21,260 bases of DNA, taken from NCBI GenBank assembly GCA_034432935.1, contig DAOUBD010000036.1:1-21260 (forward strand), read 5' to 3'. The notes under the pieces were generated by a model, which was not told where the DNA came from, ran no database searches, and saw only the letters and a list, made by a program, of their open reading frames with translations. The position numbers were made by a program, and so were the translations under genes. Position 1 is the stretch's first letter. Each line of letters begins with the position of its first letter. Positions 1 through 7,924 of the stretch are shown here, in pieces. The stretch comes from DAOUAG01 sp034432935 (GTDB taxonomy: Bacteria; Chloroflexota; Dehalococcoidia; SM23-28-2; RBG-16-64-32).

Positions 1-404
1 GGGAAGGCCATGGTCACGCGGGAGTGACCGATGATAAGCCCCGTCTCGTCCCGCCAGCGAGACTCGAAGACGAACCAACGGCGGCCGCGGCGTTCGTACT
101 TGTCGGTAAAGCGGCCATAACCTACAGGCTGGCGGTCCAGGCGCAGGGCGGCCAGGGTCTCGATCTCTTGCTTGGCGTGCAGGGTGCCGGGCGGCACCGG
201 GGCAATGGCGTCGATGAAACGCAGGGCGGCGTTGCCCAGTATGGAGGGCGGCGCCACCGGCGGCCCCCAAGGCGAGCGGCTATGGTGCCACGGGTGGGCG
301 TTCTCCACGGCTTCTAGGTGGCGGGCGATGCGCTCTCGCAGCGGGTACTTCCAGGGCCCAAAGAGCCGCCCCAGCTCGATGCTATCGTAGGACAGGTCCG
401 CCAT
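1..404 (-). CDS. MaoC-like / FAS1-type dehydratase N-terminal (hotdog) protein, partial
   Basis: Open frame on the minus strand from ATG at 404-402 that leaves the window at position 1, giving 134 codons with no stop. The protein begins MADLSYDSIELGRLFGPW. It contains a GPPVAPPSILG stretch, an LHAKQEIE segment, a DKYERRGRRWFVFES strand and an IIGHSRVTMAFP end. This layout matches the N-terminal hotdog domain of MaoC-like hydratases/dehydratases, which act on acyl-CoA or acyl-carrier substrates. The substrate cannot be told from this fragment, and any C-terminal MaoC half would lie outside the window. There is no Shine-Dalgarno sequence at a usual distance. Instead a good promoter (415-443) ends just ahead of the ATG. 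The gene is divergent from polA. The family call is by motif recall, without alignment. Confidence 0.7.
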   Translation of the reverse strand, partial: MADLSYDSIELGRLFGPWKYPLRERIARHLEAVENAHPWHHSRSPWGPPVAPPSILGNAALRFIDAIAPVPPGTLHAKQEIETLAALRLDRQPVGYGRFTDKYERRGRRWFVFESRWRDETGLIIGHSRVTMAF

Positions 405-414
405 GGCAAGGGCA

Positions 415-443
415 ATGCTAACCTTTCCGCCTGGTAATGTCAA
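415..443 (-). promoter_or_regulatory. Sigma70-type promoter of the MaoC-like gene, nearly leaderless
   Basis: Read on the minus strand, a perfect -35 TTGACA (443-438) is followed by a 17-base spacer and a TAGCAT -10 (420-415, 4 of 6 matches). Transcription would start near 408, about four bases before the ATG at 404. It lies back to back with the polA -10 box. Confidence 0.6.
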
Positions 444-499
444 CAAGCTTTTCCGGCATTTTCTGAAATGGCGACGATGCCGAGGCGGTTTCCGGGCGC

Positions 500-505
500 T
501 ATAAT
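500..505 (+). promoter_or_regulatory. -10 box of polA, predicted leaderless start
   Basis: A perfect TATAAT sits seven bases ahead of a GTG at 513 that is in frame with polA. A start point seven to eight bases downstream of the -10 falls on or next to that GTG. No good -35 hexamer is visible at 17 bases, and there is no Shine-Dalgarno sequence ahead of 513. Confidence 0.5.
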
Positions 506-512
506 CCCTTGC

Positions 513-3359
513 GTGAGCCCCGAAGCAGGCCAGCGCCTAGTCCTTATCGACGGTCATTCCATCATCCACCGCTCCTTTCACGCCATGAAGGAGTTGAAGG
601 AGCCCTTGAAGGTGCGGGCCACGGGCGAGCTGGTAGGGGCGCCCTTTGGGTTCGCCAATACCTTCCTCTCGATGTTCGGGGAACTGAGGCCCACCCACGT
701 CATCGTCTGCCTGGACAAAGGGGGCGTCACCTTCCGCCACGAGATCGCCGAAAGCTACAAGGCCACCCGCGTCCCTATGGTGGAGGAGGAGCGGGAGGAG
801 TTCCGCCGCCAGATGGCCCGCTGCCGCCAGCTCATCGAGGCCTTCGGCATCCCCATCTATGAGCTGGAGGGTTTCGAGGCCGACGACCTCCTGGGCGCCC
901 TCTCCAGACAGGCTGCGGAACAGGGAATAGACACCTTCTTGGTCAGCATGGACAGCGATATCGCCCAACTGGTGCGTCCTGGCGTGCACCTCTGGATGTA
1001 CCGGCCCTACCAGCGGGACTCCGTCATCTACCTCACCCCCGAGGACGTCAAGGCCCGCTATGGGGTCCTGCCGGAGCAGATGCCTGACCTGAAGGCTCTC
1101 AAGGGCGACGTCTCCGATAACATCCCCGGCGTCCCCGGGGTCGGTGAAAAGACGGCCATCAAGCTCATAGAACAGTTCGGCTCTGTCGAAGCCCTGATAG
1201 AGCATCTCGACGAGATTCAGCCGCCGAGGCTCCAACAGGCGCTCCGGGATGGCGAGGAGCAGCTCCGCCAGAGCAAGCGGCTAGCCACCATCGACTGCGA
1301 CGCGCCGGTGCAACTGGATCTCGGTGCCGCAGATTTCTACGCCCACTATCAGCCGGGCCGCGTCATAGACCTCTTCCGGGAGCTGGAGTTCCGGACCCTG
1401 ATCCCTCGCCTGCCGGAGGCTCCTGGCCCGCGCCCTGCCCAGCCGCCGCCGGCTGCTATGGAGGCCCCGCGGCCTGAGCACCGCTTCTCGCTGGTGGTCT
1501 CAGAAGCTGCCTTGGAGGACCTGGCGTCACGGATTGCCGCCCGCGGGGCCTTCGTGCTCGATACGGAGACATCGGACCGGGACGCCATGAGCGCTCGGCT
1601 CGTGGGTGTCACCATCGGTCTCGGCGGCGGCGAGGCCTATTACATCCCCGTGGGCCATGCGCAGCGCCTCGGGGGCGATGGCCAGCTCCCCCTATCCCTT
1701 GTCCTGCAAAGGCTGGGGCCCCTCCTCGAAGACCCAGCCATCAGCATCGCGGGCCACAACCTGAAGCCAGACATCATCGTGTTGGCCAACAACGGAGTCT
1801 GGCCCCAGGGCATCGCCTTCGACACCATGATCGCCGCCTATCTTCTGGGCGAAGGCGGCGGCGCCGGCCGCCCGGAGGAAGGCGCGCTGGCGCTGCCCTG
1901 GCTGGCGTCCCGGCGGCTGGGCCTGGAGGTCCCTGATCGTTCTGACCTCTTGGGCGCTGCCGGTACGCGCAAGGTCAGCCGCCTCACCGTCGGCCAGTTG
2001 GAGCCGGCTGCGGTCTGTCCCGTCGCCTGTGCGGGCGTCGACGCGGCTGACCGCCTGCGGGCCGCTCTGGACCCCGATCTGGCCGCCCGCGGCATGCGCC
2101 ACCTCTTCGATGAGATCGAGATGCCCCTGGTCTCGGTGCTGGCCCGGATGGAGATCAACGGCGTCGCCATCGATACCGGCGCCCTGAGGGAGATGGCGGA
2201 GTCGCTGGCGATGGAGATCAGGCGCGTGGAGGAAGACATCTACGCCTGCGTCGGCCACCAGTTCAACATCGGATCCCCGGCGCAGCTCAGCCATGTCCTC
2301 TTCGAGGAGTTGCGCTTGCCGAAGACCCGGCGCCTCAAGACTGGCGCCTACAGCACCGACGTGCAGTCGCTGGAGGGCCTGCGCGGGCTACACGAGATCA
2401 TCGAGCACATCTATGCCTACCGGGAGTTGACGAAGCTAAAGTCGACGTATCTGGACACCCTCCCAGGGCTGGTGAACCCCCGTACCAATCGTATCCACAC
2501 GGACTTCAACCAGACGGGCGCCGCCACAGGCCGGCTATCCTCCAGCAACCCTAACCTGCAGAACATTCCGGTGCGCACCAAGCTGGGAGAGCAGATCAGG
2601 CGCGCCTTCATCGCTCGCGACGTTGGCCCGGACCCCTGGCTGCTATCGGCAGACTACTCCCAGATCGAGCTGCGGATCATGGCTCACATCACGGGCGACC
2701 CCGGGTTGGTAGAGGCCTTCCGCCGGGGCGAAGACATTCACGCCGCCACGGCGGCCCAGGTGTTCGGGGTCGATATCAGCGGGGTGACGCCGGTGATGCG
2801 GCGCCGGGCCAAGGTGTTCAACTTCGGGGTCCTGTACGGTCTTAGCGAGTATGGCCTTTCGGTGCGGGAGAGGATCACCCGTGAGGAGGCTGCGGAGTTC
2901 ATCCGCACCTATTTCGAGAAGTACCCCGGCATCAAACGCTACGTCGAGGAGACGGTCCAACGGGTGAGGGAGCTAGGGTATGCCGAGACCCTATTCGGCC
3001 GGCGCCGCTACATTCCAGAGATCAACTCCCCGAACTTCAACGTGCGCAGCGCTGCCGAGCGGGCCGCCATCAACATGCCGGTGCAGGGGACGGCCGCCGA
3101 CATCATCAAGATCGCCATGAACCGCCTGGACGCCGAGATGCAGCGTCGCCGCCTGCGTAGCCTCATGACCCTCCAGGTCCACGACGAATTGATCTTCGAG
3201 TGCCCCGGCGATGAGCTGGAGGAGGTCCGCCGGCTCTGTCTGGACATCATGCCGAGATCCCTGGAGATGGAGGTCCCCCTCCAGATCGACATCAAGACCG
3301 GCAAGAACTGGGGTGAGATGGAGTACGGCGAGCCCTCGGGCGTCGAAGAGATGGTCTAG
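513..3359 (+). CDS. polA: DNA polymerase I
   Basis: A 948-residue family A polymerase for Okazaki fragment maturation and repair synthesis. Three domains are visible. The 5'-nuclease (about 1-290) has LVLIDGHS, FEADDLLGA, SMDSDIAQLV and LKGDVSDNIPGVPGVG. The 3'-5' exonuclease-like domain (about 325-530) has DTET (D350, E352), HNLKPD (D420) and D510. The polymerase domain has TGRLSSSNPNLQNIP, motif A DYSQIELR (D714), the O-helix RRRAKVFNFGVLYG and motif C QVHDE (D891). I chose GTG 513 because it follows a TATAAT by seven bases and gives the usual short N-terminus. The longer frame from ATG 468 would start upstream of that promoter box. The four exonuclease acidic residues are kept, but the conserved Tyr four residues before the last Asp is replaced by Cys, so proofreading is uncertain. 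The gene is probably monocistronic. Confidence 0.95.
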   Translation: MSPEAGQRLVLIDGHSIIHRSFHAMKELKEPLKVRATGELVGAPFGFANTFLSMFGELRPTHVIVCLDKGGVTFRHEIAESYKATRVPMVEEEREEFRRQMARCRQLIEAFGIPIYELEGFEADDLLGALSRQAAEQGIDTFLVSMDSDIAQLVRPGVHLWMYRPYQRDSVIYLTPEDVKARYGVLPEQMPDLKALKGDVSDNIPGVPGVGEKTAIKLIEQFGSVEALIEHLDEIQPPRLQQALRDGEEQLRQSKRLATIDCDAPVQLDLGAADFYAHYQPGRVIDLFRELEFRTLIPRLPEAPGPRPAQPPPAAMEAPRPEHRFSLVVSEAALEDLASRIAARGAFVLDTETSDRDAMSARLVGVTIGLGGGEAYYIPVGHAQRLGGDGQLPLSLVLQRLGPLLEDPAISIAGHNLKPDIIVLANNGVWPQGIAFDTMIAAYLLGEGGGAGRPEEGALALPWLASRRLGLEVPDRSDLLGAAGTRKVSRLTVGQLEPAAVCPVACAGVDAADRLRAALDPDLAARGMRHLFDEIEMPLVSVLARMEINGVAIDTGALREMAESLAMEIRRVEEDIYACVGHQFNIGSPAQLSHVLFEELRLPKTRRLKTGAYSTDVQSLEGLRGLHEIIEHIYAYRELTKLKSTYLDTLPGLVNPRTNRIHTDFNQTGAATGRLSSSNPNLQNIPVRTKLGEQIRRAFIARDVGPDPWLLSADYSQIELRIMAHITGDPGLVEAFRRGEDIHAATAAQVFGVDISGVTPVMRRRAKVFNFGVLYGLSEYGLSVRERITREEAAEFIRTYFEKYPGIKRYVEETVQRVRELGYAETLFGRRRYIPEINSPNFNVRSAAERAAINMPVQGTAADIIKIAMNRLDAEMQRRRLRSLMTLQVHDELIFECPGDELEEVRRLCLDIMPRSLEMEVPLQIDIKTGKNWGEMEYGEPSGVEEMV

Positions 3360-3362
3360 CCC

Positions 3363-3394
3363 GGCTGGCCTCCTGTTTGTGGTGGCCCCCAGCC
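3363..3394 (+). terminator. Possible weak terminator hairpin after polA
   Basis: GGCTGG (3363-3368) pairs with CCAGCC (3389-3394), with an extra inner CC/GG pair, four bases after the polA stop. No clear T-run follows, so intrinsic termination is doubtful. Confidence 0.3.
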
Positions 3395-3448
3395 TCGTCT
3401 CCTGTTATTGTGAACACAGGCAGGAGCAGACGGAGGGAGACGGCCAAC

Positions 3449-3688
3449 GTGTGGGATGTCCTAATTACCATCGGCAATCTGGTGATCGTTCCGGCCCTTC
3501 TTCCCACAGTCCTCAGCCGCCGGGCCTACGTTCCTCGTCTGACCTCCGGCATGAGCGTCCTGGGCATCGGCACCGTTGTGGTCGGCCTCGTTGGTGCTGG
3601 CCTCGTCCTTAGCCCCATCGTAGTCGGGTGCATCGCTGTCCTCTGGGCGTTCATCTTCCTGCGCCGCGGCCGGGCACAAGCGGACTAG
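3449..3688 (+). CDS. Small membrane protein, hypothetical
   Basis: 79 residues from GTG 3449, with an upstream GGAGGGAG Shine-Dalgarno-like stretch about ten bases away. The sequence begins MWDVLITIGNLVIVPALLP. Two or three hydrophobic stretches are visible: residues 3-20, and a long run at about 37-72 (SVLGIGTVVVGLVGAGLVL, then VVGCIAVLWAFIFL). The protein ends in a basic tail, RRGRAQAD. It is therefore probably a two- or three-pass membrane protein with a cytoplasmic basic C-terminus. I recognise no family. A longer frame from 3377 has no translation signal and an unconvincing N-terminus. The stop is 22 bases before the TPR protein, so the two may be cotranscribed. Confidence 0.6.
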   Translation: MWDVLITIGNLVIVPALLPTVLSRRAYVPRLTSGMSVLGIGTVVVGLVGAGLVLSPIVVGCIAVLWAFIFLRRGRAQAD

Positions 3689-3710
3689 CGCCCGCCGGCG
3701 CAACGGACCG

Positions 3711-4217
3711 GTGGCTGGGCGCGTCTATTCCATTGCTGTGCCCCGCATCATCAGCGTATTGGCTTTGCTGACCTTGGCGCTCCAGGCCGCCGTTTTTCTT
3801 TCGTGCGCCACCAAGCCAGATCCCCGGGTGGAGGCCCTGAAGATCGAAGCGGGCGCCCATCGGCTGGCCACCGAGGGCCGCCACCAGGAGGCGATAGCGG
3901 AGTACTCCCGCGCTATCCAGGTTGCCCCGGACTTGCCCATCCTGTACCACGAGAGAGGTGTCTCCTACACGTGGACCGGCGACCTGGCCGCCGCCATCGC
4001 CGACTTCGACACCGCCCTCCGGCTGGACCCGCAGCGCCCTTCCACCCTATACGAACGTGGCGCCGCCTACTACCGCTTAGCCGACTTCGCTAAGGCGGAG
4101 GAAGACCTCCAGGCTGCCGTGGACATGACGTCCGATCCCGATGTGGTCATTCCCGCCATGCGCCTCCTGGACTCCATCCGCAGCGGTGACGCCGCTCTGA
4201 GCTCTGCCGGCCAGTAG
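3711..4217 (+). CDS. TPR-repeat protein with N-terminal membrane/lipoprotein signal
   Basis: 168 residues from GTG 3711; an in-frame GTG at 3738 gives a cleaner signal peptide and is an equally good start. A hydrophobic segment (ISVLALLTLALQAAVFLSC) ends in a cysteine that resembles a loose lipobox (FLSC). Three tetratricopeptide units follow at about residues 43-77, 78-111 and 112-145. They carry typical features such as HQEAIAEYSRAIQVAPD, GDLAAAIADFDTALRLDP and FAKAEEDLQAAVD. TPRs form protein-binding helical scaffolds, so the likely role is an exported, membrane-tethered adaptor. The partner is unknown. It lies between a small membrane protein and fpg with no functional link that I can see. 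Confidence 0.75.
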   Translation: MAGRVYSIAVPRIISVLALLTLALQAAVFLSCATKPDPRVEALKIEAGAHRLATEGRHQEAIAEYSRAIQVAPDLPILYHERGVSYTWTGDLAAAIADFDTALRLDPQRPSTLYERGAAYYRLADFAKAEEDLQAAVDMTSDPDVVIPAMRLLDSIRSGDAALSSAGQ

Positions 4218-4282
4218 GATCTCGGCCTCGTACCGGCGCGACCCGGCAGATACCCGGCTGTCTTCCCACAGACCGATGCGGC

Positions 4283-4288
4283 TATCAT
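4283..4288 (+). promoter_or_regulatory. Candidate -10 box of fpg
   Basis: TATCAT (5 of 6 consensus matches) lies 17 bases before the fpg ATG. A GGAGA Shine-Dalgarno-like element (4296-4300) sits between them, giving a very short leader. No matching -35 is visible. Confidence 0.35.
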
Positions 4289-4305
4289 GCCTTTGGAGAC
4301 ACCCG

Positions 4306-5187
4306 ATGCCCGAGCTTCCCGAAGTCGAGACTATCCGCCGCGACCTGCTGCCCCTGGTCTGCGGGCGTACCGTCGTGGAGGCCTGGGTCGCGCCCGATGC
4401 TCCTCGCCTGGTGCAGACCCCCTCGCGGGATGAGTTCTGCCGCGCCCTCGCCGGCCGGCGCATCGAAGACCTGAGGCGCCGCGGCAAACTCCTCCTCTTC
4501 GTATTGGACGGCGGCAACACGTGGGCCGTCCATCTGCGCATGACCGGGCAGTTGCTGCATCGTCCGGCGCCGTGCGAGGCGGAGCGCTACCTCCGGGCGG
4601 CCTTTCGGCTGGATGACGGCTTCTGGCTCTGCTTCGTGGACGTGCGCAAGTTTGGCGCCATGTGGCTGGTGCAGGGCATAGAGCCCGTCGCGGGCGGCCT
4701 CGGCCCCGAGCCTCTGGACCAGGGCTTCGCTCCCAGGGCCCTCCACCGGATTCTCCAGCGGCGGTCAGCGCCGGTAAAGGCCGTTCTCCTCGACCAGAGG
4801 GCTATCGCTGGGATCGGCAACATTTACGCCGATGAGGCCCTCTTCGCGGCCCGCATCCATCCCAAGCAGCCCGCCAACAGCCTCTCCCTGGCCCAGGCCC
4901 GGCGGCTGCACGCCGCCATCCGGCAGGTGTTGACCGAGGCGCTGGCCGACCGCGGTTCCAGCTTTCGGGACTACGTAGACGCCGCGGGCCGCGAAGGCGC
5001 ACATCAGTTCAGGGTCTCGGTCTTCCGCCGTACCGGCCAGCCGTGCTACCGCTGCGGGAGCCCTGTGCAGCGGGTGAAGGTCGCTGGCCGCAGCACCCAC
5101 TTCTGCCCCCGCTGCCAGCCGCTCCCGAAGGCGTCAGCCCGCAGCCCACTCCCGAGCCGAGGGCACGCCCGCGAGGCCCGAGGCTAG
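4306..5187 (+). CDS. mutM: Formamidopyrimidine-DNA glycosylase (Fpg/MutM)
   Basis: 293-residue bifunctional glycosylase/AP lyase that removes 8-oxoguanine and formamidopyrimidines. The start is fixed by biochemistry: the catalytic N-terminal proline of MPELPEVET must be residue 2, so the longer frame from 4276 is wrong. Also visible are Glu3, the lysine K61 equivalent to E. coli K57 (RRRGKLLLF), HLRMTGQL, VRKFG (about 113-117), AIAGIGNIYADEALF and GSSFRDYVDA. A C-terminal zinc finger has Cys 247, 250, 267 and 270 (CYRCG and CPRC). The family normally ends just after that finger. Here about 22 more residues rich in Pro, Ser and Arg follow and overlap the convergent peptidase gene by 54 bases. 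Confidence 0.95.
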   Translation: MPELPEVETIRRDLLPLVCGRTVVEAWVAPDAPRLVQTPSRDEFCRALAGRRIEDLRRRGKLLLFVLDGGNTWAVHLRMTGQLLHRPAPCEAERYLRAAFRLDDGFWLCFVDVRKFGAMWLVQGIEPVAGGLGPEPLDQGFAPRALHRILQRRSAPVKAVLLDQRAIAGIGNIYADEALFAARIHPKQPANSLSLAQARRLHAAIRQVLTEALADRGSSFRDYVDAAGREGAHQFRVSVFRRTGQPCYRCGSPVQRVKVAGRSTHFCPRCQPLPKASARSPLPSRGHAREARG

Positions 5188-6120
5188 CGTCACTGCCCGC
5201 AATACTGCCCGCTCTACCGCCCGCGCCGCCAGCGCGCCTATCTGGAGGGCATCTGTCGCCGCCGCGTTGCGGCCTGTGGCGAGCGCAAAGATGGTGTCGC
5301 CGTCTACGGGCGTGTGCACGGGGCGGATGGTGCGCGCCAGCCCGGCTTGGGCCATCACGGACACGCGGTGCAGGTCTTCCTTCGTGAGGGCGGCGTCGGT
5401 GGCAACCACTCCGATGGTGCTGTTGCCCTCGCCGGTGAAGGGCGAAAGCGGCGGGGCCGAGCGCAACGTTTCCAAGGTGCTGGCGAATTCGCCTGGACTA
5501 TCGCCCCGCGGTCCGGCTAGCACATCGCCGCTCTCCGGGTCCAGGACCTCCCCAAAGCAGTTGACGGCCACCAGGGCCGCGACGACGATGCCGGAGGCCG
5601 TCGTTTCCGCCGCAGTGCCGATGCCCCCCTTCAGGCAGCGGTCCGGGCCCAGGGCCTTGGCCACCGTTGCCCCGGTCCCGGCCCCAACGCTGCCCTCCTC
5701 CAAGGCCACTCCTGCCGCCGCCTGGCAGGCCGCGTACCCCTCGGCGGGCCCCGGCCGCACGCCGGACCGCCCGATGCCGAGATCGAAGAGTACTGCGGCC
5801 GGCACGATGGGGACCACGCCGGCGGAGGTCGGGAAGCCCGCGCCCCGTTCCTCCAGCCAGCGCATGACCCCGGCCGCCGCGTCGAGGCCATAGGCGCTGC
5901 CGCCGGTCAACAGCACGGCATGCACCCGTTCCACCAGGTTTCCAGGCCGCAGCAGGTCCGTCTCCCGGGTGCCGGGGGCTCCGCCCCGGACATCGGCGGA
6001 GGCGATGGCGCCCTCGGGGCAGAGCACCACGGTGCAACCCGTTGCCGCCTGGCGGTCGGTCCAATGCCCGGCCGTGAGGCCCGGAACAGCGGTGATGCCG
6101 TCAGGGGGTGTCCGCGCCAT
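5134..6120 (-). CDS. P1 family peptidase (DmpA / NylC-like N-terminal nucleophile hydrolase)
   Basis: 328 residues on the minus strand. Family hallmarks are GLTAGHWTDRQAATGCTVVL near the N-terminus, LLTGGSAYGLDAAAGVMRWLEE (about 70-91), VGAGTGATVAK, GGIGTA and GNSTIGVVATDA (232-243). Known members cleave themselves before a Ser or Thr in this last motif to give alpha and beta chains, and the new N-terminal residue is the nucleophile. Here the likely cut is N233/S234. Substrates in the family include D-aminopeptidase peptides, beta-peptides and nylon oligomers, so the substrate is open. AGGA seven bases upstream of the ATG is a fair ribosome binding site. The gene is convergent with fpg (54-base overlap) and divergent from sortase 1. 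Confidence 0.88.
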   Translation of the reverse strand: MARTPPDGITAVPGLTAGHWTDRQAATGCTVVLCPEGAIASADVRGGAPGTRETDLLRPGNLVERVHAVLLTGGSAYGLDAAAGVMRWLEERGAGFPTSAGVVPIVPAAVLFDLGIGRSGVRPGPAEGYAACQAAAGVALEEGSVGAGTGATVAKALGPDRCLKGGIGTAAETTASGIVVAALVAVNCFGEVLDPESGDVLAGPRGDSPGEFASTLETLRSAPPLSPFTGEGNSTIGVVATDAALTKEDLHRVSVMAQAGLARTIRPVHTPVDGDTIFALATGRNAAATDALQIGALAARAVERAVLRAVTLASGLAGVPSAREWAAG

Positions 6121-6187
6121 GCATCCGTCCTGGTCTTAGAAGCGTCTTTCTTGTTAGGATACGAATGAACCGTAGCTCGTCAGCCGA

Positions 6188-6193
6188 TATGAT
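6188..6193 (+). promoter_or_regulatory. Candidate -10 box of sortase 1
   Basis: TATGAT (5 of 6) lies 15 bases before the ATG at 6209. This gives a leader of about nine bases without a Shine-Dalgarno sequence. No convincing -35 is seen. Confidence 0.4.
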
Positions 6194-6208
6194 AGTGGAA
6201 CCTCTGGC

Positions 6209-7045
6209 ATGTCCGAAACCGTAGGCCGATTGTCTGGCAGGGAGAGAAAGCCCGGGGCGCGCCGCCCCGGGTTGCCCTTCATCGGCAGGTTCATCACCCT
6301 GTGGTCAGAGAGCAGCCCTGCCAGGCGTGGCCTCATGGCCGGCGGCGCGGCTAGCTTCCTGGCCGGCGTCATCCTTCTGGCCGTGGGCATCATCGGCATG
6401 GGAGGCGGCGGGAGCGCTCCACCGAAAGGCCCGCCCGTGGTGGACCTCGGCATCGATTCCTCCTTCTTGCGGGCGACGCATGCCCCGGCCAACACCCCAG
6501 CGCCCACGGGGCCCACGCCTACCCCCGCGCCGCCGTTGGGCGATTCGCCCTATCAGATGATCATCGAGAAGATCGGCGTCCAGGCCCCTGTCGACACCTA
6601 TGGCCTGGACGAGAACGCCGTCCCGGAGGTCCCGACGGGGGACGATGCTGCCCAGGTCGTCGCCTGGTACAACTTCTCGGCCAAGCCTGGCACCGGCAGC
6701 AACGCCGTCTTCGCCGGTCATGTGACCTGGTTCGGGCCAGCGGTCTTCTACAATCTGACCGCTTTGGCTCCCGGCGACATCGTCAAGCTGAGGAACGACC
6801 AGGGTACGGAGCTGACCTACACGGTTACCTCCGTGTTCTCGGTGGACCCCAACGACCCCGACTCCTTGAAGGTGATGCACGGCACGGACAAGGACGTCAT
6901 CACTATCATCACCTGCGACGGCGCCTTCACCGATACGGACGACCCCGTCTTCGGCGGCGAGTACTCCAGCCGCTTGGTGGTGCGCGCCGAGCTGGCCAAC
7001 GTAGCCGTCGCTGGCGCCGGGCAGCCGCCCTCCGCCGGCGGCTAA
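6209..7045 (+). CDS. Sortase, class E/F-like (copy 1)
   Basis: 278-residue membrane-anchored cysteine transpeptidase. A basic N-terminus precedes one membrane segment (about 44-64, AGGAASFLAGVILLAVGIIG). A Pro/Thr linker (92-110) follows, then the sortase beta-barrel from about 114. Catalytic residues are H171 in VFAGHVTW, C236 in IITCDG and R255 in SSRLVVRA. The N-in/C-out anchor with an extracellular C-terminal catalytic domain is typical. Sortases join sorted proteins to the cell envelope or to pilin partners. No protein with an LPxTG-like sorting signal is in the window. It is the first of three paralogues sharing GLDEN, VAWY and FAGH blocks. Class assignment (E or F) is from general resemblance only. 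Confidence 0.9.
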   Translation: MSETVGRLSGRERKPGARRPGLPFIGRFITLWSESSPARRGLMAGGAASFLAGVILLAVGIIGMGGGGSAPPKGPPVVDLGIDSSFLRATHAPANTPAPTGPTPTPAPPLGDSPYQMIIEKIGVQAPVDTYGLDENAVPEVPTGDDAAQVVAWYNFSAKPGTGSNAVFAGHVTWFGPAVFYNLTALAPGDIVKLRNDQGTELTYTVTSVFSVDPNDPDSLKVMHGTDKDVITIITCDGAFTDTDDPVFGGEYSSRLVVRAELANVAVAGAGQPPSAGG

Positions 7046-7109
7046 TCCCTCCGTCCAGGTTTACGTCTGGCCCCCTGGCGCGTTACTACTGTAAGGACTG
7101 TTGGTAAAC

Positions 7110-7133
7110 GCCTGGCCCCTACGGCGGCCAGGC
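7110..7133. repeat. Perfect inverted repeat ahead of sortase 2
   Basis: GCCTGGCC (7110-7117) and GGCCAGGC (7126-7133) pair over 8 bp around an 8-base loop. It lies 21 bases before the preferred ATG of sortase 2 and 64 bases after the stop of sortase 1. It is followed by ACCTTTCC, not a T-run. It could be a leader hairpin, a weak terminator or a protein-binding site. Confidence 0.5.
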
Positions 7134-7154
7134 ACCTTTCCAGCTTCATCGCGA

Positions 7155-7847
7155 ATGCAGACCAGCTTAAGGCGTATCTATCTGGCCCTGGGCCTCATGT
7201 GCGTCCTCACGGGCGCGGTTTTCGTCGGCATCGCGGCCTACGGGATCGCTCGCGGCGGCCCGGCGAGGCAGTGGGTCTACGTCCGGCCCTTGTCGCCGAC
7301 GCCCGAGCCAGTGGTGGCAGGGGCCGCCGAGACTCCGGCGCCTCCACCCCTGGGAGAGCGGCCGTACCGTTTGGTCATCGAGAAGATCGGCGTGGACGCC
7401 CCGGTGGCCACCTTCGGGCTGGACGAAAACGCCGTGCCGGAGGTGCCATACGAAGGCGGGGTCGTGGCCTGGTACGACTTCACGGCGCCCCCTGGCACGG
7501 GCGGCAACGCCGTCTTCGCCGGCCACTACACCTGGTATGGAGACGCTGTCTTCCGCCACCTCGACGAGCTCGCACCCGGCGACACCATCCTTCTCCGCGG
7601 CGAAAACGGCGTCCAGCTAACGTACGAGGTGGTTTCCAACGACTCTCTAGACCCGGCGGACCCGAATGCTCGCAGCGTTTACGCCCCGGCTGGGGCCGAT
7701 GTCGTCACCCTCATCACCTGCGACGGCACTTTCACCCGGGACGGGCGTCCTATCACCGGCGGAGACTATGACAAACGGCGGGTGGTCCGGGCGCGCTTTG
7801 TGGGGGCTGTCCTGGCCGAGGCCCGGGACGCTGAGGAGGGCGGATAG
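7155..7847 (+). CDS. Sortase, class E/F-like (copy 2)
   Basis: 230 residues from ATG 7155. The frame stays open back to TTG 7101, but that extension would translate through the hairpin at 7110-7133 and add a segment with no homologue in the other copies. Neither start has a strong Shine-Dalgarno sequence. A basic N-terminus (LRRIY) leads into a membrane segment (about 9-30), a Pro-rich linker (47-66) and a sortase domain from about 70. Catalytic residues are H124 in FAGHYTW, C189 in LITCDG and R208 or R209 in DKRRVVRA. It is the second of three tandem paralogues, separated from its neighbours by gaps of about 110 bases, each with its own inverted repeat, so separate regulation is possible. 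Its sorting substrate is not in the window. Confidence 0.88.
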   Translation: MQTSLRRIYLALGLMCVLTGAVFVGIAAYGIARGGPARQWVYVRPLSPTPEPVVAGAAETPAPPPLGERPYRLVIEKIGVDAPVATFGLDENAVPEVPYEGGVVAWYDFTAPPGTGGNAVFAGHYTWYGDAVFRHLDELAPGDTILLRGENGVQLTYEVVSNDSLDPADPNARSVYAPAGADVVTLITCDGTFTRDGRPITGGDYDKRRVVRARFVGAVLAEARDAEEGG

Positions 7848-7924
7848 CCGGCGACAGCGGCGGATTAACTGAACCTTAACCTTCCGCCGTAGCCCCAGGG
7901 GCGCCAACGCCGTGCCGAGGCGCC

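Noticed and set aside
468..512. ATG 468 as the polA start
   Set aside because: A perfect TATAAT at 500-505 lies inside this extension and the usual N-terminus begins near GTG 513.
3400..3432. Imperfect palindrome around CCTGTTATTGTGAACACAGG as an operator
   Set aside because: The arms do not align symmetrically without gaps, and TATTGT as a -10 has only 4 of 6 matches. Not enough to call.
4076..4093. Inverted repeat CTTAGC/GCTAAG
   Set aside because: It lies inside the TPR coding region and is explained by codons for the third repeat.
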